This document shows, piece after piece, positions 1-6,559 of a stretch of 8,516 nt of DNA. Both the position numbers and the translations under genes were made by a program. This stretch comes from Hyphomicrobiales bacterium (lineage in GTDB: Bacteria > Pseudomonadota > Alphaproteobacteria > Rhizobiales > JAKIUO01). The DNA is taken from NCBI GenBank assembly GCA_027069645.1, contig JALXEI010000028.1:1-8516 (forward strand), given 5' to 3'. The notes beneath the pieces are model-generated. The model was not told the origin of the DNA. It was given only the letters and a program-made list of their open reading frames with translations, and made no database searches. Numbering within the stretch: the stretch's first letter is position 1; the number at the start of each line of letters is the position of its first letter.

Positions 1-139
1 GGCAAAAATCGCGGCCAACGGCAAGGTCTCCAAGGATGTTGAACCGGGTGCAATTCTTGGTGGCGCACCGGCTGTCCCCGTTTTGCAGTGGAAACGCGAA
101 ATAATTGCCCTGCGTCGTCTGGCGGCAAAAAAGAAATAA
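1..139 (+). CDS. lpxD: LpxD C-terminal end (UDP-3-O-(3-hydroxyacyl)glucosamine N-acyltransferase), 5'-truncated
   Basis: Only the last 45 codons are in the window; the reading frame starts at base 2 and ends with TAA at 137-139. The peptide starts A-K-I-A-A-N-G-K-V and continues through V-E-P-G-A-I-L-G-G-A-P-A to a basic tail, R-R-L-A-A-K-K-K. This resembles the end of the left-handed beta-helix of LpxD (a G-x-P-A turn) followed by the C-terminal helix. LpxD adds the second 3-hydroxyacyl chain, to the 2-amino group of UDP-3-O-acylglucosamine, in the cytoplasm. Position supports the call: in alphaproteobacteria lpxD commonly lies directly before fabZ-lpxA. The catalytic part lies outside the window, so the identification rests on this tail and on the neighbours. 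Confidence 0.85.
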   Translation, partial: AKIAANGKVSKDVEPGAILGGAPAVPVLQWKREIIALRRLAAKKK

Positions 140-220
140 AGGTATTGATATTGCCTGAAATTCGGAGAGAGGGCAGCCCACTGGCAAGCATCCTTTCCAA
201 AGCTATAACAAGGACAACAG

Positions 221-703
221 ATGACTGAACAAAAGACAAGTCTCGAATCAGCAGATATCGCAAAAATCATGCAACTGCTGCCACATCGCTATCCCTTTTT
301 GATGGTGGACCGGATCACCGATATAGAGGGAGATGAAAGTGCCATTGGTCTTAAGAACGTCACATATAATGAAAACTTTTTTCAGGGACATTTCCCCAAA
401 TTTCCGGTGATGCCGGGGGTTTTGCTGATCGAGGGCATGGCGCAGACAGCCGGGGCTCTTTGCGTTTTCAATATGGAAGAGGATTATGAACCCAGTCTGG
501 TTTACTTCATGACCATTGACAAGGCGCGCTTCCGCAAGCCGGTGGTTCCGGGTGACCAGGTGCGTTATCATGTCAAAAAAATACGCAACAGGGGCAAGGT
601 CTGGCGTTTTCGCTGCGAGGCCTATGTTGAAAAGGATATGGTTGCCCAGGCAGAGATCAGCGCTATGGTTACGGTCGATATTGATGCAAAGGCCATGTCC
701 TGA
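221..703 (+). CDS. fabZ: 3-hydroxyacyl-[acyl-carrier-protein] dehydratase FabZ
   Basis: FabZ dehydrates 3-hydroxyacyl-ACP to trans-2-enoyl-ACP in type II fatty acid elongation, as a soluble hot-dog-fold enzyme. The 160-residue protein carries the signature L-L-P-H-R-Y-P-F-L-M-V-D-R-I (residues 19-32). The active-site segment G-H-F-P-x-x-P-V-M-P-G-V-L-x-x-E has His57 and Glu71, which match the catalytic His54/Glu68 pair of E. coli FabZ. Length is close to the E. coli protein (about 150 residues), with a slightly longer N-terminus. The ATG at 221 is supported by AAGGA at 210-214, six bases upstream. The gene follows lpxD after 81 bases and its TGA overlaps the lpxA ATG by one base, so it is probably cotranscribed with the lipid A genes. 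FabZ and LpxA/LpxD compete for the same 3-hydroxyacyl-ACP, which explains the clustering. Confidence 0.97.
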   Translation: MTEQKTSLESADIAKIMQLLPHRYPFLMVDRITDIEGDESAIGLKNVTYNENFFQGHFPKFPVMPGVLLIEGMAQTAGALCVFNMEEDYEPSLVYFMTIDKARFRKPVVPGDQVRYHVKKIRNRGKVWRFRCEAYVEKDMVAQAEISAMVTVDIDAKAMS

Positions 704-1494
704 TGACAGATATTCATCCAACGGCGATTGTTGATGAAGACGCCCGCATTGATGATGATGTTTCGATTGGTCCCTACAGCCTGATTGGCAAGGATGTGCA
801 TTTGTGTTCGGGCGTCAGGGTTGCGGGCCATGTGGTGATCGACGGCCATACCGAGATCGGTTCGGGAACAGAAATTTTTCCTTTCAGTGCCATCGGCCTG
901 ATACCCCAGGACAAAAAATTCGCGGGTGAGGAAAGCCGGCTTGTTATCGGTGAAAACAATGTTATCCGTGAACATGTCACCATGAATCCGGGTACCAGCG
1001 GCGGCGGCGGTATAACAAAAATCGGGTCGCGCGGTCTCTATATGGTCGGCTCCCATGTGGCCCACGATTGTATCATCGGTGATGACGTGATCCTCGCCAA
1101 CAACGCAACGGTTGCGGGACATTGTATTATTGGTGACAGGGTTATTCTGGGCGGTCTTTGTGCCCTGCATCAGTTTGTAAGGGTCGGGGATTTCGCCTTT
1201 GTCGGGGGGATGACCGGTGTTGAAGCCGATATTATTCCCTTTGGCATGGCGATGGGCAATCGGGCCTCACTGGCTGGCCTCAACCTTGTCGGTATGCGGC
1301 GCAGCAACCTGCCGCGCGAACAGATTCATGCGGTACGCAATGCCTACAAAAAACTGTTTTCCGATGAGGGTACGCTGATGGAGCGCGTTGCGCTTGTTGA
1401 AGCGGAATACAGTGATTTCGAGAGTGTTCAAAAGATTGTCCGGTTTGTCAAATCGGCCTCTGATCGTTCTTTTTGTGTGCCTTCGCAGAAGTGA
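703..1494 (+). CDS. lpxA: Acyl-ACP--UDP-N-acetylglucosamine O-acyltransferase LpxA
   Basis: LpxA catalyses the first step of lipid A synthesis, transferring a 3-hydroxyacyl chain from ACP to the 3-OH of UDP-GlcNAc in the cytoplasm. The protein is 263 residues (E. coli 262). Residues about 4-185 are hexapeptide repeats ([I/V]-G-x-x-x-x pattern) of a left-handed beta-helix, and the last 70 or so residues form the helical C-terminal domain. The H-V-A-H-D-C motif at 118-123 supplies His121, equivalent to catalytic His125 of E. coli; His118 and His156 match E. coli His122 and His160. Gly169 lies where E. coli has Gly173, the acyl-chain ruler, which suggests a long (about C14) hydroxyacyl substrate; this is inference by alignment from memory. 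The ATG overlaps the fabZ stop by one base, so translational coupling is likely. Confidence 0.97.
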   Translation: MTDIHPTAIVDEDARIDDDVSIGPYSLIGKDVHLCSGVRVAGHVVIDGHTEIGSGTEIFPFSAIGLIPQDKKFAGEESRLVIGENNVIREHVTMNPGTSGGGGITKIGSRGLYMVGSHVAHDCIIGDDVILANNATVAGHCIIGDRVILGGLCALHQFVRVGDFAFVGGMTGVEADIIPFGMAMGNRASLAGLNLVGMRRSNLPREQIHAVRNAYKKLFSDEGTLMERVALVEAEYSDFESVQKIVRFVKSASDRSFCVPSQK

Positions 1495-1511
1495 CTGGTC
1501 CCGGAACAGGA

Positions 1512-1532
1512 ATGAATGAAATCCGGTTATGA
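1512..1532 (+). other. Possible six-codon leader ORF (M-N-E-I-R-L) overlapping the lpxI start
   Basis: An ATG at 1512 opens a six-codon frame whose TGA (1530-1532) overlaps the lpxI ATG (1529-1531) in the arrangement ATGA. A GGAACAGGA stretch lies at 1503-1511, so a GGA core is about six bases before this ATG. The same AGGA (1508-1511) is 17 bases from the lpxI ATG, too far for a normal Shine-Dalgarno. Another ATG at 1516 opens a 23-codon frame that is also out of register with lpxI. Translation of the short frame could bring ribosomes to the lpxI start. It may equally be chance, since ATGs are common. Confidence 0.2.
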
Positions 1533-2389
1533 CAAAGGAAACAGAAAAGCTCGGTATTATTTCCGGCGGCGGTATCTTGCCCTGTGATGTGGCAAGGGCG
1601 GCGCTGAAGGAACAAAGAGCGGTACACCTTGTTGGCATTACCGGGGAGGCGGACGAGGCTATCTCCTCTTATCCCCACAGCTGGATCAAATGGGGAGAGA
1701 TCGGGCGCCTGTTTTCCATATTGAAGCAGGAAAACTGTCGGGAGGTGGTGATCATCGGCCATGTCACCCGACCGGACCTGTCGCAGGTGCGCATGGACCT
1801 TGGCGCTCTCAAATTGCTGCCGTTTATCATGAAGCTGAAAAGCGGGGGCGATGATACTATCCTCTCCCGGATTGCCGGTCTGTTCGAGGAAAAGGGGCAC
1901 CGCGTCTGCTCGGTGCTTGATATCGTTCCCTCGCTTGCGGCGGCAAAAGGCGCAATGACAAATGGCCAGCCGAAAGAGAGCGATCATCGCGACATGGCCC
2001 GGGGGCTGGATGTGGTGAACACGCTGGGCCGTTTCGATGTCGGCCAGGCCGTTGTTGTTGTCAACGGGCATGTGATTGCCATTGAAGCCGCCGAGGGGAC
2101 CGACCGGATGCTGGAACGCTGTCAGTCTCTCCGGCAATGGGGACGCAAGGGGCGTCATGGCGTGCTGGTCAAGGTCCCCAAGCCTTCGCAGGACCGGCGC
2201 ATTGATCTGCCGACCATTGGCCCCGATACGGTTGAACGGGCCATTGCGGCCGGATTGTCCGGTATTGCTGTTGCGGCCGGTGAAACATTGATCGCCGACA
2301 GGGCGGCAACCATTCGTGCGGCCAATGATGGGGATTTGTTCCTTTATGGTGTTCATCCTGGCGCACGCGAGAGCCGGGATGACCAATGA
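1529..2389 (+). CDS. lpxI: UDP-2,3-diacylglucosamine pyrophosphatase LpxI (DUF1009 family)
   Basis: LpxI hydrolyses UDP-2,3-diacylglucosamine to lipid X plus UMP, the same net step as LpxH but by attack at the other phosphorus; it is the usual alphaproteobacterial enzyme. The 286-residue protein opens with L-G-I-I-S-G-G-G-I-L-P (8-18). It also has G-H-V-T-R-P-D (77-83), G-G-D-D-T-I-L (106-112), A-A-E-G-T-D-R-M (187-194) and Q-D-R-R-I-D-L-P-T-I-G-P-D-T (221-234), all in family order. The last segment probably holds the Asp equivalent to catalytic D225 of the Caulobacter enzyme. No transmembrane segment is apparent. ATG 1529 is the only usable start: an in-frame TGA at 1517-1519 blocks extension, and the conserved region begins at residue 8. 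It follows lpxA by 34 bases and overlaps lpxB by four. Confidence 0.95.
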   Translation: MTKETEKLGIISGGGILPCDVARAALKEQRAVHLVGITGEADEAISSYPHSWIKWGEIGRLFSILKQENCREVVIIGHVTRPDLSQVRMDLGALKLLPFIMKLKSGGDDTILSRIAGLFEEKGHRVCSVLDIVPSLAAAKGAMTNGQPKESDHRDMARGLDVVNTLGRFDVGQAVVVVNGHVIAIEAAEGTDRMLERCQSLRQWGRKGRHGVLVKVPKPSQDRRIDLPTIGPDTVERAIAAGLSGIAVAAGETLIADRAATIRAANDGDLFLYGVHPGARESRDDQ

Positions 2390-3558
2390 GTAAAGGCAAA
2401 CGCAAACGCATCTTCCTTGTCGCGGGCGAGCACTCGGGTGATTTTCTCGGATCAGCCCTGATGAGATCCTTGCGCGAGCAACTTGAAGGCCAGCCCCTGT
2501 TTGCCGGTGTTGGCGGGGAACTGATGGAAAAGCAAGGGCTGGAAAGTCTTTTTCCGCTGGAAGATGTGGCGGTCATGGGGCTTACCGATGTCGTTCCGCG
2601 TCTTCCGGCCATTATCAGGCGGGTCTATCAAACGGTTGATGCCGCTCTGGCCTTTTCGCCCGATATTGTCGTGATTATCGACAGCGCCGAATTTACCCAT
2701 GCCATCGCGCGGCGCATCAGACGCAAACGTCCGCAAATTCCCCTCATTGACTATGTCTCGCCAAGCGTCTGGGCCTGGCGGCCGGGGCGTGCCCGTAAAA
2801 TGGCAGCTTATATTGATCACGTTCTTGCCCTGCTGCCTTTTGAACCCGAGGCGCATCGGCGTCTTGGCGGGCCGCCCTGTACCTATGTGGGGCATCCGCT
2901 CGTCGAGAAAATGTCTTTCATGCAATCATGTTCCCCCGAAAAACTGCAATCGCGCCTCGCGATTGACGGGGACGCGAAAAAGCTTTTGGTTCTGCCCGGA
3001 AGCCGTCGCAGCGAGGTGCGGCGCCTGATGGAACCCTTTGGCGCGGCGGTTGATATTCTTCAGGCCCGACATAAAAAACTGGAAGTTCTGTTGCCTGTCA
3101 TGCCCTCGGTTGAAAGGCTGGTTCGTGAAGCGGCGAGGGACTGGTCGCTGCAACCTCATATTTTGCAGGGCGAGGAAGACAAGTTTGCCGCTTTCAATCT
3201 TGCCGATGCGGCTCTTGCGGCTTCGGGAACCGTCACGCTTGAACTGGCGCTGTGCAAGGTTCCGATGGTTGTTGCCTATAAAATGGGAACCGCGGAATAC
3301 AGTTTGCGCCGCCTCGTCAGTGTTCATTCCATCGTGCTGGCCAATCTTGTGCTTGGCGAAAATGTTTTCCCCGAGTTTTTGCAAGAGGATTGCACACCGG
3401 AGAACCTTGCCCGGGCCACCGATGAACTGCTCCGGGATACAAACGTGCTGGCCCGGCAAAAAAGCGGCCTTGAAAGGGTAGCCGAAAAAACCCTGCTGGA
3501 AAATACGACGCCGAGCCGGGAAGCGGCAAGGGTCGTCCTCTCCTGTTTGCCAGACTGA
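2386..3558 (+). CDS. lpxB: Lipid-A-disaccharide synthase LpxB (GT19)
   Basis: LpxB joins UDP-2,3-diacylglucosamine to lipid X, releasing UDP and forming the beta-1,6 lipid A disaccharide-1-phosphate at the inner face of the cytoplasmic membrane. The 390-residue protein (E. coli 382) shows the family landmarks in order: V-A-G-E-H-S-G-D (12-19), G-V-G-G-x-x-M (41-47), A-V-M-G-L (62-66), Y-V-S-P-S-V-W-A-W-R (123-132), Y-V-G-H-P-L (167-172), L-P-G-S-R-R-S-E-V (203-211) and A-S-G-T-V-T-L-E (279-286). Asp99 and Arg207 match E. coli D98 and R201, residues important for activity. The usual I-D-x-P-D-F motif reads I-D-S-A-E-F (98-103). The ATG overlaps the lpxI stop by four bases (ATGA) with only a weak Shine-Dalgarno, so coupled translation is likely. 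Last gene of the block; it converges on gltA. Confidence 0.97.
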   Translation: MSKGKRKRIFLVAGEHSGDFLGSALMRSLREQLEGQPLFAGVGGELMEKQGLESLFPLEDVAVMGLTDVVPRLPAIIRRVYQTVDAALAFSPDIVVIIDSAEFTHAIARRIRRKRPQIPLIDYVSPSVWAWRPGRARKMAAYIDHVLALLPFEPEAHRRLGGPPCTYVGHPLVEKMSFMQSCSPEKLQSRLAIDGDAKKLLVLPGSRRSEVRRLMEPFGAAVDILQARHKKLEVLLPVMPSVERLVREAARDWSLQPHILQGEEDKFAAFNLADAALAASGTVTLELALCKVPMVVAYKMGTAEYSLRRLVSVHSIVLANLVLGENVFPEFLQEDCTPENLARATDELLRDTNVLARQKSGLERVAEKTLLENTTPSREAARVVLSCLPD

Positions 3559-3599
3559 TCAGCCGCGTTCGCTCATTCTTCTCAGCCGCGTTCGCTCAT
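3559..3599. repeat. 18-bp direct repeat with 23-bp period duplicating the gltA 3' end
   Basis: An identical 18-bp sequence occurs at 3559-3576 and 3582-3599, separated by the 5-bp spacer TCTTC. The second copy is the last five codons and stop of gltA (M-S-E-R-G-stop, read on -). The first copy lies just beyond the gltA stop and begins at the base after the lpxB TGA. The whole lpxB-gltA gap (3559-3581) is therefore exactly one 23-bp unit. In the gltA direction the stop is followed by GAA GAA TGA, giving a second in-frame stop three codons later. This is directly visible; slipped-strand duplication is the inferred origin. Confidence 0.95.
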
Positions 3600-4877
3600 G
3601 GGGACGTAATCGCGCATGGTGGGGCCAAGATAGATCTGCCGGGGGCGACCGATGCTCTGATCCGGGTCGGTGATCCCCTCGCGCCACTGGGCGACCCAGC
3701 CAACGGTCCGGGCAATGGCAAACATGACGGTGAACATGCTGGACGGGAAGCCCATCGCGCGCAGGGTTATGCCGGAATAGAAATCGACATTGGGATAGAG
3801 TTTGCGTTCAATAAAGTAATCATCGGAAAGAGCAACCCGTTCCAGTTCCATCGCCACTTCCAGCAACGGATCGTCGATGCCCTTGTGCTTCAATACCTCA
3901 TGGGCCGTCTGCTGCATGACCTTGGCGCGCGGATCGTAGTTCTTGTAGACGCGATGGCCAAAGCCCATCAGTCGGAAGGGATCGTTTTTATCCTTGGCGC
4001 GTTCGATAAAGTGCGGAATACGATCAACCGTGCCGATTTCCTTCAGCATGTTAAGGGCCGCTTCATTGGCCCCGCCATGTGCCGGTCCCCAGAGGCTGAC
4101 GACACCGGCGGCCACACAGGCATAAGGGTTGGCGCGGGACGAACTGGCAAGACGCACAGTTGAGGTCGAGGCATTTTGCTCGTGATCGGCGTGCAGGATG
4201 AAAATCCGGTCCATCGCCCGCGACAGCACTTCATCCTCTTCATATTCATACATGGGGTTGAGGAAACACATGCGCAGGAAATTACCTGCATAACTCATAT
4301 CCCCCCTCGGGTCGACAAAGGTCCATCCCAGTGTATAGCGATAGGCCATTGCGGCGATGGTGGGCATTTTTGCCAGCATGCGAACGGTGGCGCGATTGCG
4401 AAACACCGGGTCATCAATATTCATGTGTTCGTGGTAGAAGGAAGAAAGTGCCCCGAAAACCCCTACCAGTACAGCCATCGGGTGGGCATCACGGCGGAAA
4501 CCGCTATAGAATTTGACAATTTGCTCATGCAGCATGCTGTGCTTCATGATGTCTTCGTTAAATTCCTCATACTGGACGCTGGTGGGAAGTTCACCATGCA
4601 AAAGAAGATAGCAGGTTTCCATGAAGTTGCCATTTCGGGCAAGCTGATCAATGGGATATCCGTAATATTCAAGGATGCCCTTGTCACCATCGATAAATGT
4701 GATGCGGGACTTGCAACTGGCTGTCGAGCGGTAACCCGGATCATAGGTGAACAGTCCCGTTTCCTTGTAAAGCCGGGCGATATCAACGACATCGGGCCCC
4801 TGTCTGCCATGATAAACCGGCAGTTCAATGGTTTTTCCCTTGTAGGTAATCGTGAATTTTTCTTTGCTTGGCTTCAT
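3582..4877 (-). CDS. gltA: Citrate synthase GltA (type II)
   Basis: Citrate synthase condenses oxaloacetate and acetyl-CoA into citrate, the entry step of the TCA cycle, in the cytoplasm. The 431-residue product (E. coli 427) has the catalytic triad in conserved motifs: His267 in W-G-P-A-H-G-G-A-N, His308 in G-F-G-H-R-V-Y-K and Asp365 in N-V-D-F-Y-S-G, matching E. coli H264, H305 and D362. The motif D-H-E-Q-N-A-S-T-S-T-V-R spans 231-242. I start the gene at 4877 (M-K-P-S-K-E-K-F): an in-frame ATG 13 codons upstream at 4916 exists, but 4877 has AGGA six bases away (4884-4887) and gives the usual length. gltX lies upstream on the same strand, 156 bases away, so gltA may have its own promoter. 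The 3' end converges on lpxB and its last codons are duplicated beyond the stop. Confidence 0.97.
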   Translation of the reverse strand: MKPSKEKFTITYKGKTIELPVYHGRQGPDVVDIARLYKETGLFTYDPGYRSTASCKSRITFIDGDKGILEYYGYPIDQLARNGNFMETCYLLLHGELPTSVQYEEFNEDIMKHSMLHEQIVKFYSGFRRDAHPMAVLVGVFGALSSFYHEHMNIDDPVFRNRATVRMLAKMPTIAAMAYRYTLGWTFVDPRGDMSYAGNFLRMCFLNPMYEYEEDEVLSRAMDRIFILHADHEQNASTSTVRLASSSRANPYACVAAGVVSLWGPAHGGANEAALNMLKEIGTVDRIPHFIERAKDKNDPFRLMGFGHRVYKNYDPRAKVMQQTAHEVLKHKGIDDPLLEVAMELERVALSDDYFIERKLYPNVDFYSGITLRAMGFPSSMFTVMFAIARTVGWVAQWREGITDPDQSIGRPRQIYLGPTMRDYVPMSERG

Positions 4878-4880
4878 ATT

Positions 4881-4887
4881 CTTTCCT
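4881..4887 (-). promoter_or_regulatory. Ribosome binding site that fixes the gltA start
   Basis: On the minus strand AGGAAAG is followed by AAT and then the ATG at 4877, leaving six bases between AGGA and the start codon. The alternative in-frame ATG at 4916 would place this Shine-Dalgarno inside the coding sequence, so the shorter form is preferred. Confidence 0.8.
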
Positions 4888-4961
4888 GATTGCGAAACGG
4901 AGAAGATAACCGGCACCTTTTACGACATACACGAATGCAACCGCACGGCTATATGACGAGA

Positions 4962-4981
4962 AAACGGATCGTTTTCCGTTT
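4962..4981. repeat. 7-bp inverted repeat (AAACGGA / TCCGTTT) between gltX and gltA
   Basis: The arms AAACGGA (4962-4968) and TCCGTTT (4975-4981) are perfect complements around a six-base loop. An alternative overlapping pairing is AAAACG / CGTTTT (4961-4966 with 4970-4975). On the minus strand the stem is followed by TCTCGTC, so it is a poor candidate for a rho-independent gltX terminator. It could be an operator or leader hairpin for gltA. Similar arms occur in the larger inverted repeat near 6590-6615. Confidence 0.5.
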
Positions 4982-4988
4982 GCCCCTA

Positions 4989-5017
4989 TTCATAGAGGAT
5001 GATCGGCCCTGCCACAA
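4989..5017 (-). promoter_or_regulatory. Possible sigma70-type promoter for gltA
   Basis: On the minus strand TTGTGG (5012-5017) and TATGAA (4989-4994) are separated by 17 bases, matching three of six and four of six consensus positions. Transcription would start near 4982, just before or within the inverted repeat at 4962-4981, and leave a leader of about 100 bases before the gltA ATG. It is the best match I found in the 156-base gltX-gltA gap, but it is weak. Confidence 0.3.
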
Positions 5018-5033
5018 GAGGGGTGTTTGCCCG

Positions 5034-6470
5034 TCACAGTTCGTCGTTCTTTCCGACATCTGCTATTCGGGCAAGGGTCTCTTTTTTGCCAAGGACAAAA
5101 AGCACGTCAAAAATGCCGGGGGATACAGCCCCGCCGGTCAGGGCAGCACGCAGGGGCTGGGCGATTTTTCCAAGGGCGATATCTGTTTCCTGCGAAAAAT
5201 CACGAACACTTTGCTCCAGGGCCTCGACAGACCATTCTTCGATATTTTCGAGTACAGGAGTCAATCGCTCAAGGACATGCCGCGCGTCTTCTTTTCCGAG
5301 CAGTTTTCGGGCCTTTTTGTCGAATGACAAGGGCCGTTTGACAAACAGATAGCGGGCATTGTTGACCAGTTCCACCAGGGTTTTGGCACGCTCCTTCAGG
5401 CCCGGCATGGCCAGTTCAAATTTGCGCCAGTCCTCTTCATCAAGACTTTCGGCAAGATCCTCACAACTCTCAAATTCGTGGAGGGAGACTTTGATTGCAC
5501 TGATCAGTTCACGATCATCGCCATGACGAATATAATGGCCGTTGAGATTTTCCAGCTTTTTGAAGTCAAAACGGGCTGCCGAGCGGCCGATATGATCAAG
5601 GTCGAACCATTCAATCATCTGTTTCGTTGAAATGATTTCGTCATCGCCGTGGCTCCAGCCAAGCCGCACCAGATAGTTGCGCAGGGCTTCGGGCAGATAG
5701 CCCATTGCCCGGTAGGCCTCGACGCCAAGCGCGCCGTGCCGTTTCGACAATTTGGCCCCGTCGGGACCGTGAATCAGAGGAATATGGGCAAATTCGGGGG
5801 GCTGCCAGCCCAGAGCGGCATAGATCTGTGACTGGCGGGCGGCATTGGTCAGATGATCATCGCCGCGGATAATATGTGTGATCCCCATATCATGATCATC
5901 CACAATGACAGACAGCATATAGGTGGGCGTACCATCGGAACGCAACAGAATGAGATCATCAAGATCCCGGTTGGCAAAGCGCACATCACCCTGAACATGG
6001 TCACGTATGACTGTTTCGCCTTCATCGGGGGCCCGGAAACGAACCACCGGTTTGACATTGTCGGGGGCTGTGGACGGGTCGCGGTCGCGCCATGTGCCAT
6101 CATAGCCGGGCGCACGTCCTTCTGCCCGGGCCTTTTCGCGCATTTTCGTCAGTTCTTCAGGGGAGCAGTAGCAATAATAGGCTTTTCCTTCCGCCAGCAA
6201 CTGGCGGGCTATTTCTGTATGCCGGTCGGCGCGCTGGTGCTGATAGACCACTTCCCCGTCCCAGTCGAGGCCCAGCCATTTCATACCATCAAGAATAGCA
6301 TCTATGGCCTCGGTTGTGGAACGGGCACGGTCCGTATCCTCAATGCGCAGCAGCATTTTACCGCCATTGCGGCGGGCATACAGCCAGTTGAACAGCGCCG
6401 TTCTGGCTCCGCCAATATGAAGAAAGCCGGTCGGGGAAGGGGCAAATCTGGTGATTGCCTTTTTTGTCAT
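5034..6470 (-). CDS. gltX: Glutamate--tRNA ligase (GluRS)
   Basis: GluRS is a class I aminoacyl-tRNA synthetase that attaches glutamate to tRNA-Glu in the cytoplasm. The 478-residue protein (E. coli about 471) starts with the Rossmann segment F-A-P-S-P-T-G-F-L-H-I-G-G (9-21, HIGH motif at 18-21). The KMSKS-type loop K-L-S-K-R is at 240-244, followed by G-Y-L-P-E-A-L-R-N-Y-L (257-267). Residues from about 320 form the helical anticodon-binding domain. The zinc knuckle looks degenerate: Y-C-Y-C keeps Cys100 and Cys102, but the second ligand pair is replaced in G-T-W-R-D-R (125-130), as I recall in other alphaproteobacterial enzymes. Many alphaproteobacteria lack GlnRS and carry two GluRS paralogs with GatCAB, so it may be non-discriminating; that is inference. 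AAGGAG five bases before ATG 6470 fixes the start. Divergent from comEC. Confidence 0.96.
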   Translation of the reverse strand: MTKKAITRFAPSPTGFLHIGGARTALFNWLYARRNGGKMLLRIEDTDRARSTTEAIDAILDGMKWLGLDWDGEVVYQHQRADRHTEIARQLLAEGKAYYCYCSPEELTKMREKARAEGRAPGYDGTWRDRDPSTAPDNVKPVVRFRAPDEGETVIRDHVQGDVRFANRDLDDLILLRSDGTPTYMLSVIVDDHDMGITHIIRGDDHLTNAARQSQIYAALGWQPPEFAHIPLIHGPDGAKLSKRHGALGVEAYRAMGYLPEALRNYLVRLGWSHGDDEIISTKQMIEWFDLDHIGRSAARFDFKKLENLNGHYIRHGDDRELISAIKVSLHEFESCEDLAESLDEEDWRKFELAMPGLKERAKTLVELVNNARYLFVKRPLSFDKKARKLLGKEDARHVLERLTPVLENIEEWSVEALEQSVRDFSQETDIALGKIAQPLRAALTGGAVSPGIFDVLFVLGKKETLARIADVGKNDEL

Positions 6471-6475
6471 ATCAT

Positions 6476-6481
6476 CTCCTT
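6476..6481 (-). promoter_or_regulatory. Strong ribosome binding site of gltX
   Basis: On the minus strand a full AAGGAG lies five bases before the ATG at 6470 (spacer ATGAT). The overlapping ATG inside GAGATG is out of frame, so this site selects the annotated start. Confidence 0.85.
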
Positions 6482-6486
6482 GCGCG

Positions 6487-6507
6487 AACCGGCATATTGT
6501 GACGGTT
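6487..6507. repeat. Short inverted repeat AACCG-N11-CGGTT upstream of gltX
   Basis: AACCG (6487-6491) and CGGTT (6503-6507) are complementary arms around 11 bases, ending 17 bases upstream of the gltX ATG. The right arm is part of ACGGTTTTGA (6502-6511), which recurs exactly at 6589-6598 inside the larger inverted repeat, in both cases followed by TGTGT (directly here, after AC in the second copy). With five-base arms chance is a real possibility. Confidence 0.3.
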
Positions 6508-6559
6508 TTGATGTGTCGCCCTGGTAAACCCCAATGTGAGCGGCTATTCAGGCGCGGGA

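Noticed and set aside
181..209. CTGGCA-17-TATAAC, a good-looking sigma70 promoter just before fabZ.
   Set aside because: Transcription would start near 216, after the AAGGA at 210-214, removing the fabZ ribosome binding site. The lpxD-fabZ spacing and operon context make read-through from upstream more likely.
1448..2386. A 312-codon open frame on the minus strand covering all of lpxI.
   Set aside because: It lies fully antisense to a clearly recognised gene; its protein has no recognisable family features and no ribosome binding site was evident. Long antisense frames are common opposite genes with strong third-position bias.
3505..3536. Interrupted stem inside the lpxB 3' end that, on the minus strand, is followed by ATTTT and could terminate gltA transcription.
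   Set aside because: The stem is broken by a four-base bulge, has a ten-base loop and only four T residues. No convincing terminator was found for either convergent gene.
4176..4889. A 237-codon plus-strand frame opposite gltA, and a 224-codon frame (5853-6527) opposite gltX.
   Set aside because: Both are antisense shadows of well-conserved enzymes and show no protein-like motif of their own.
4878..4916. Longer gltA reading starting at ATG 4916 (13 extra residues).
   Set aside because: The extra residues do not look like the citrate synthase N-terminus, and the good Shine-Dalgarno at 4881-4887 belongs to the ATG at 4877.
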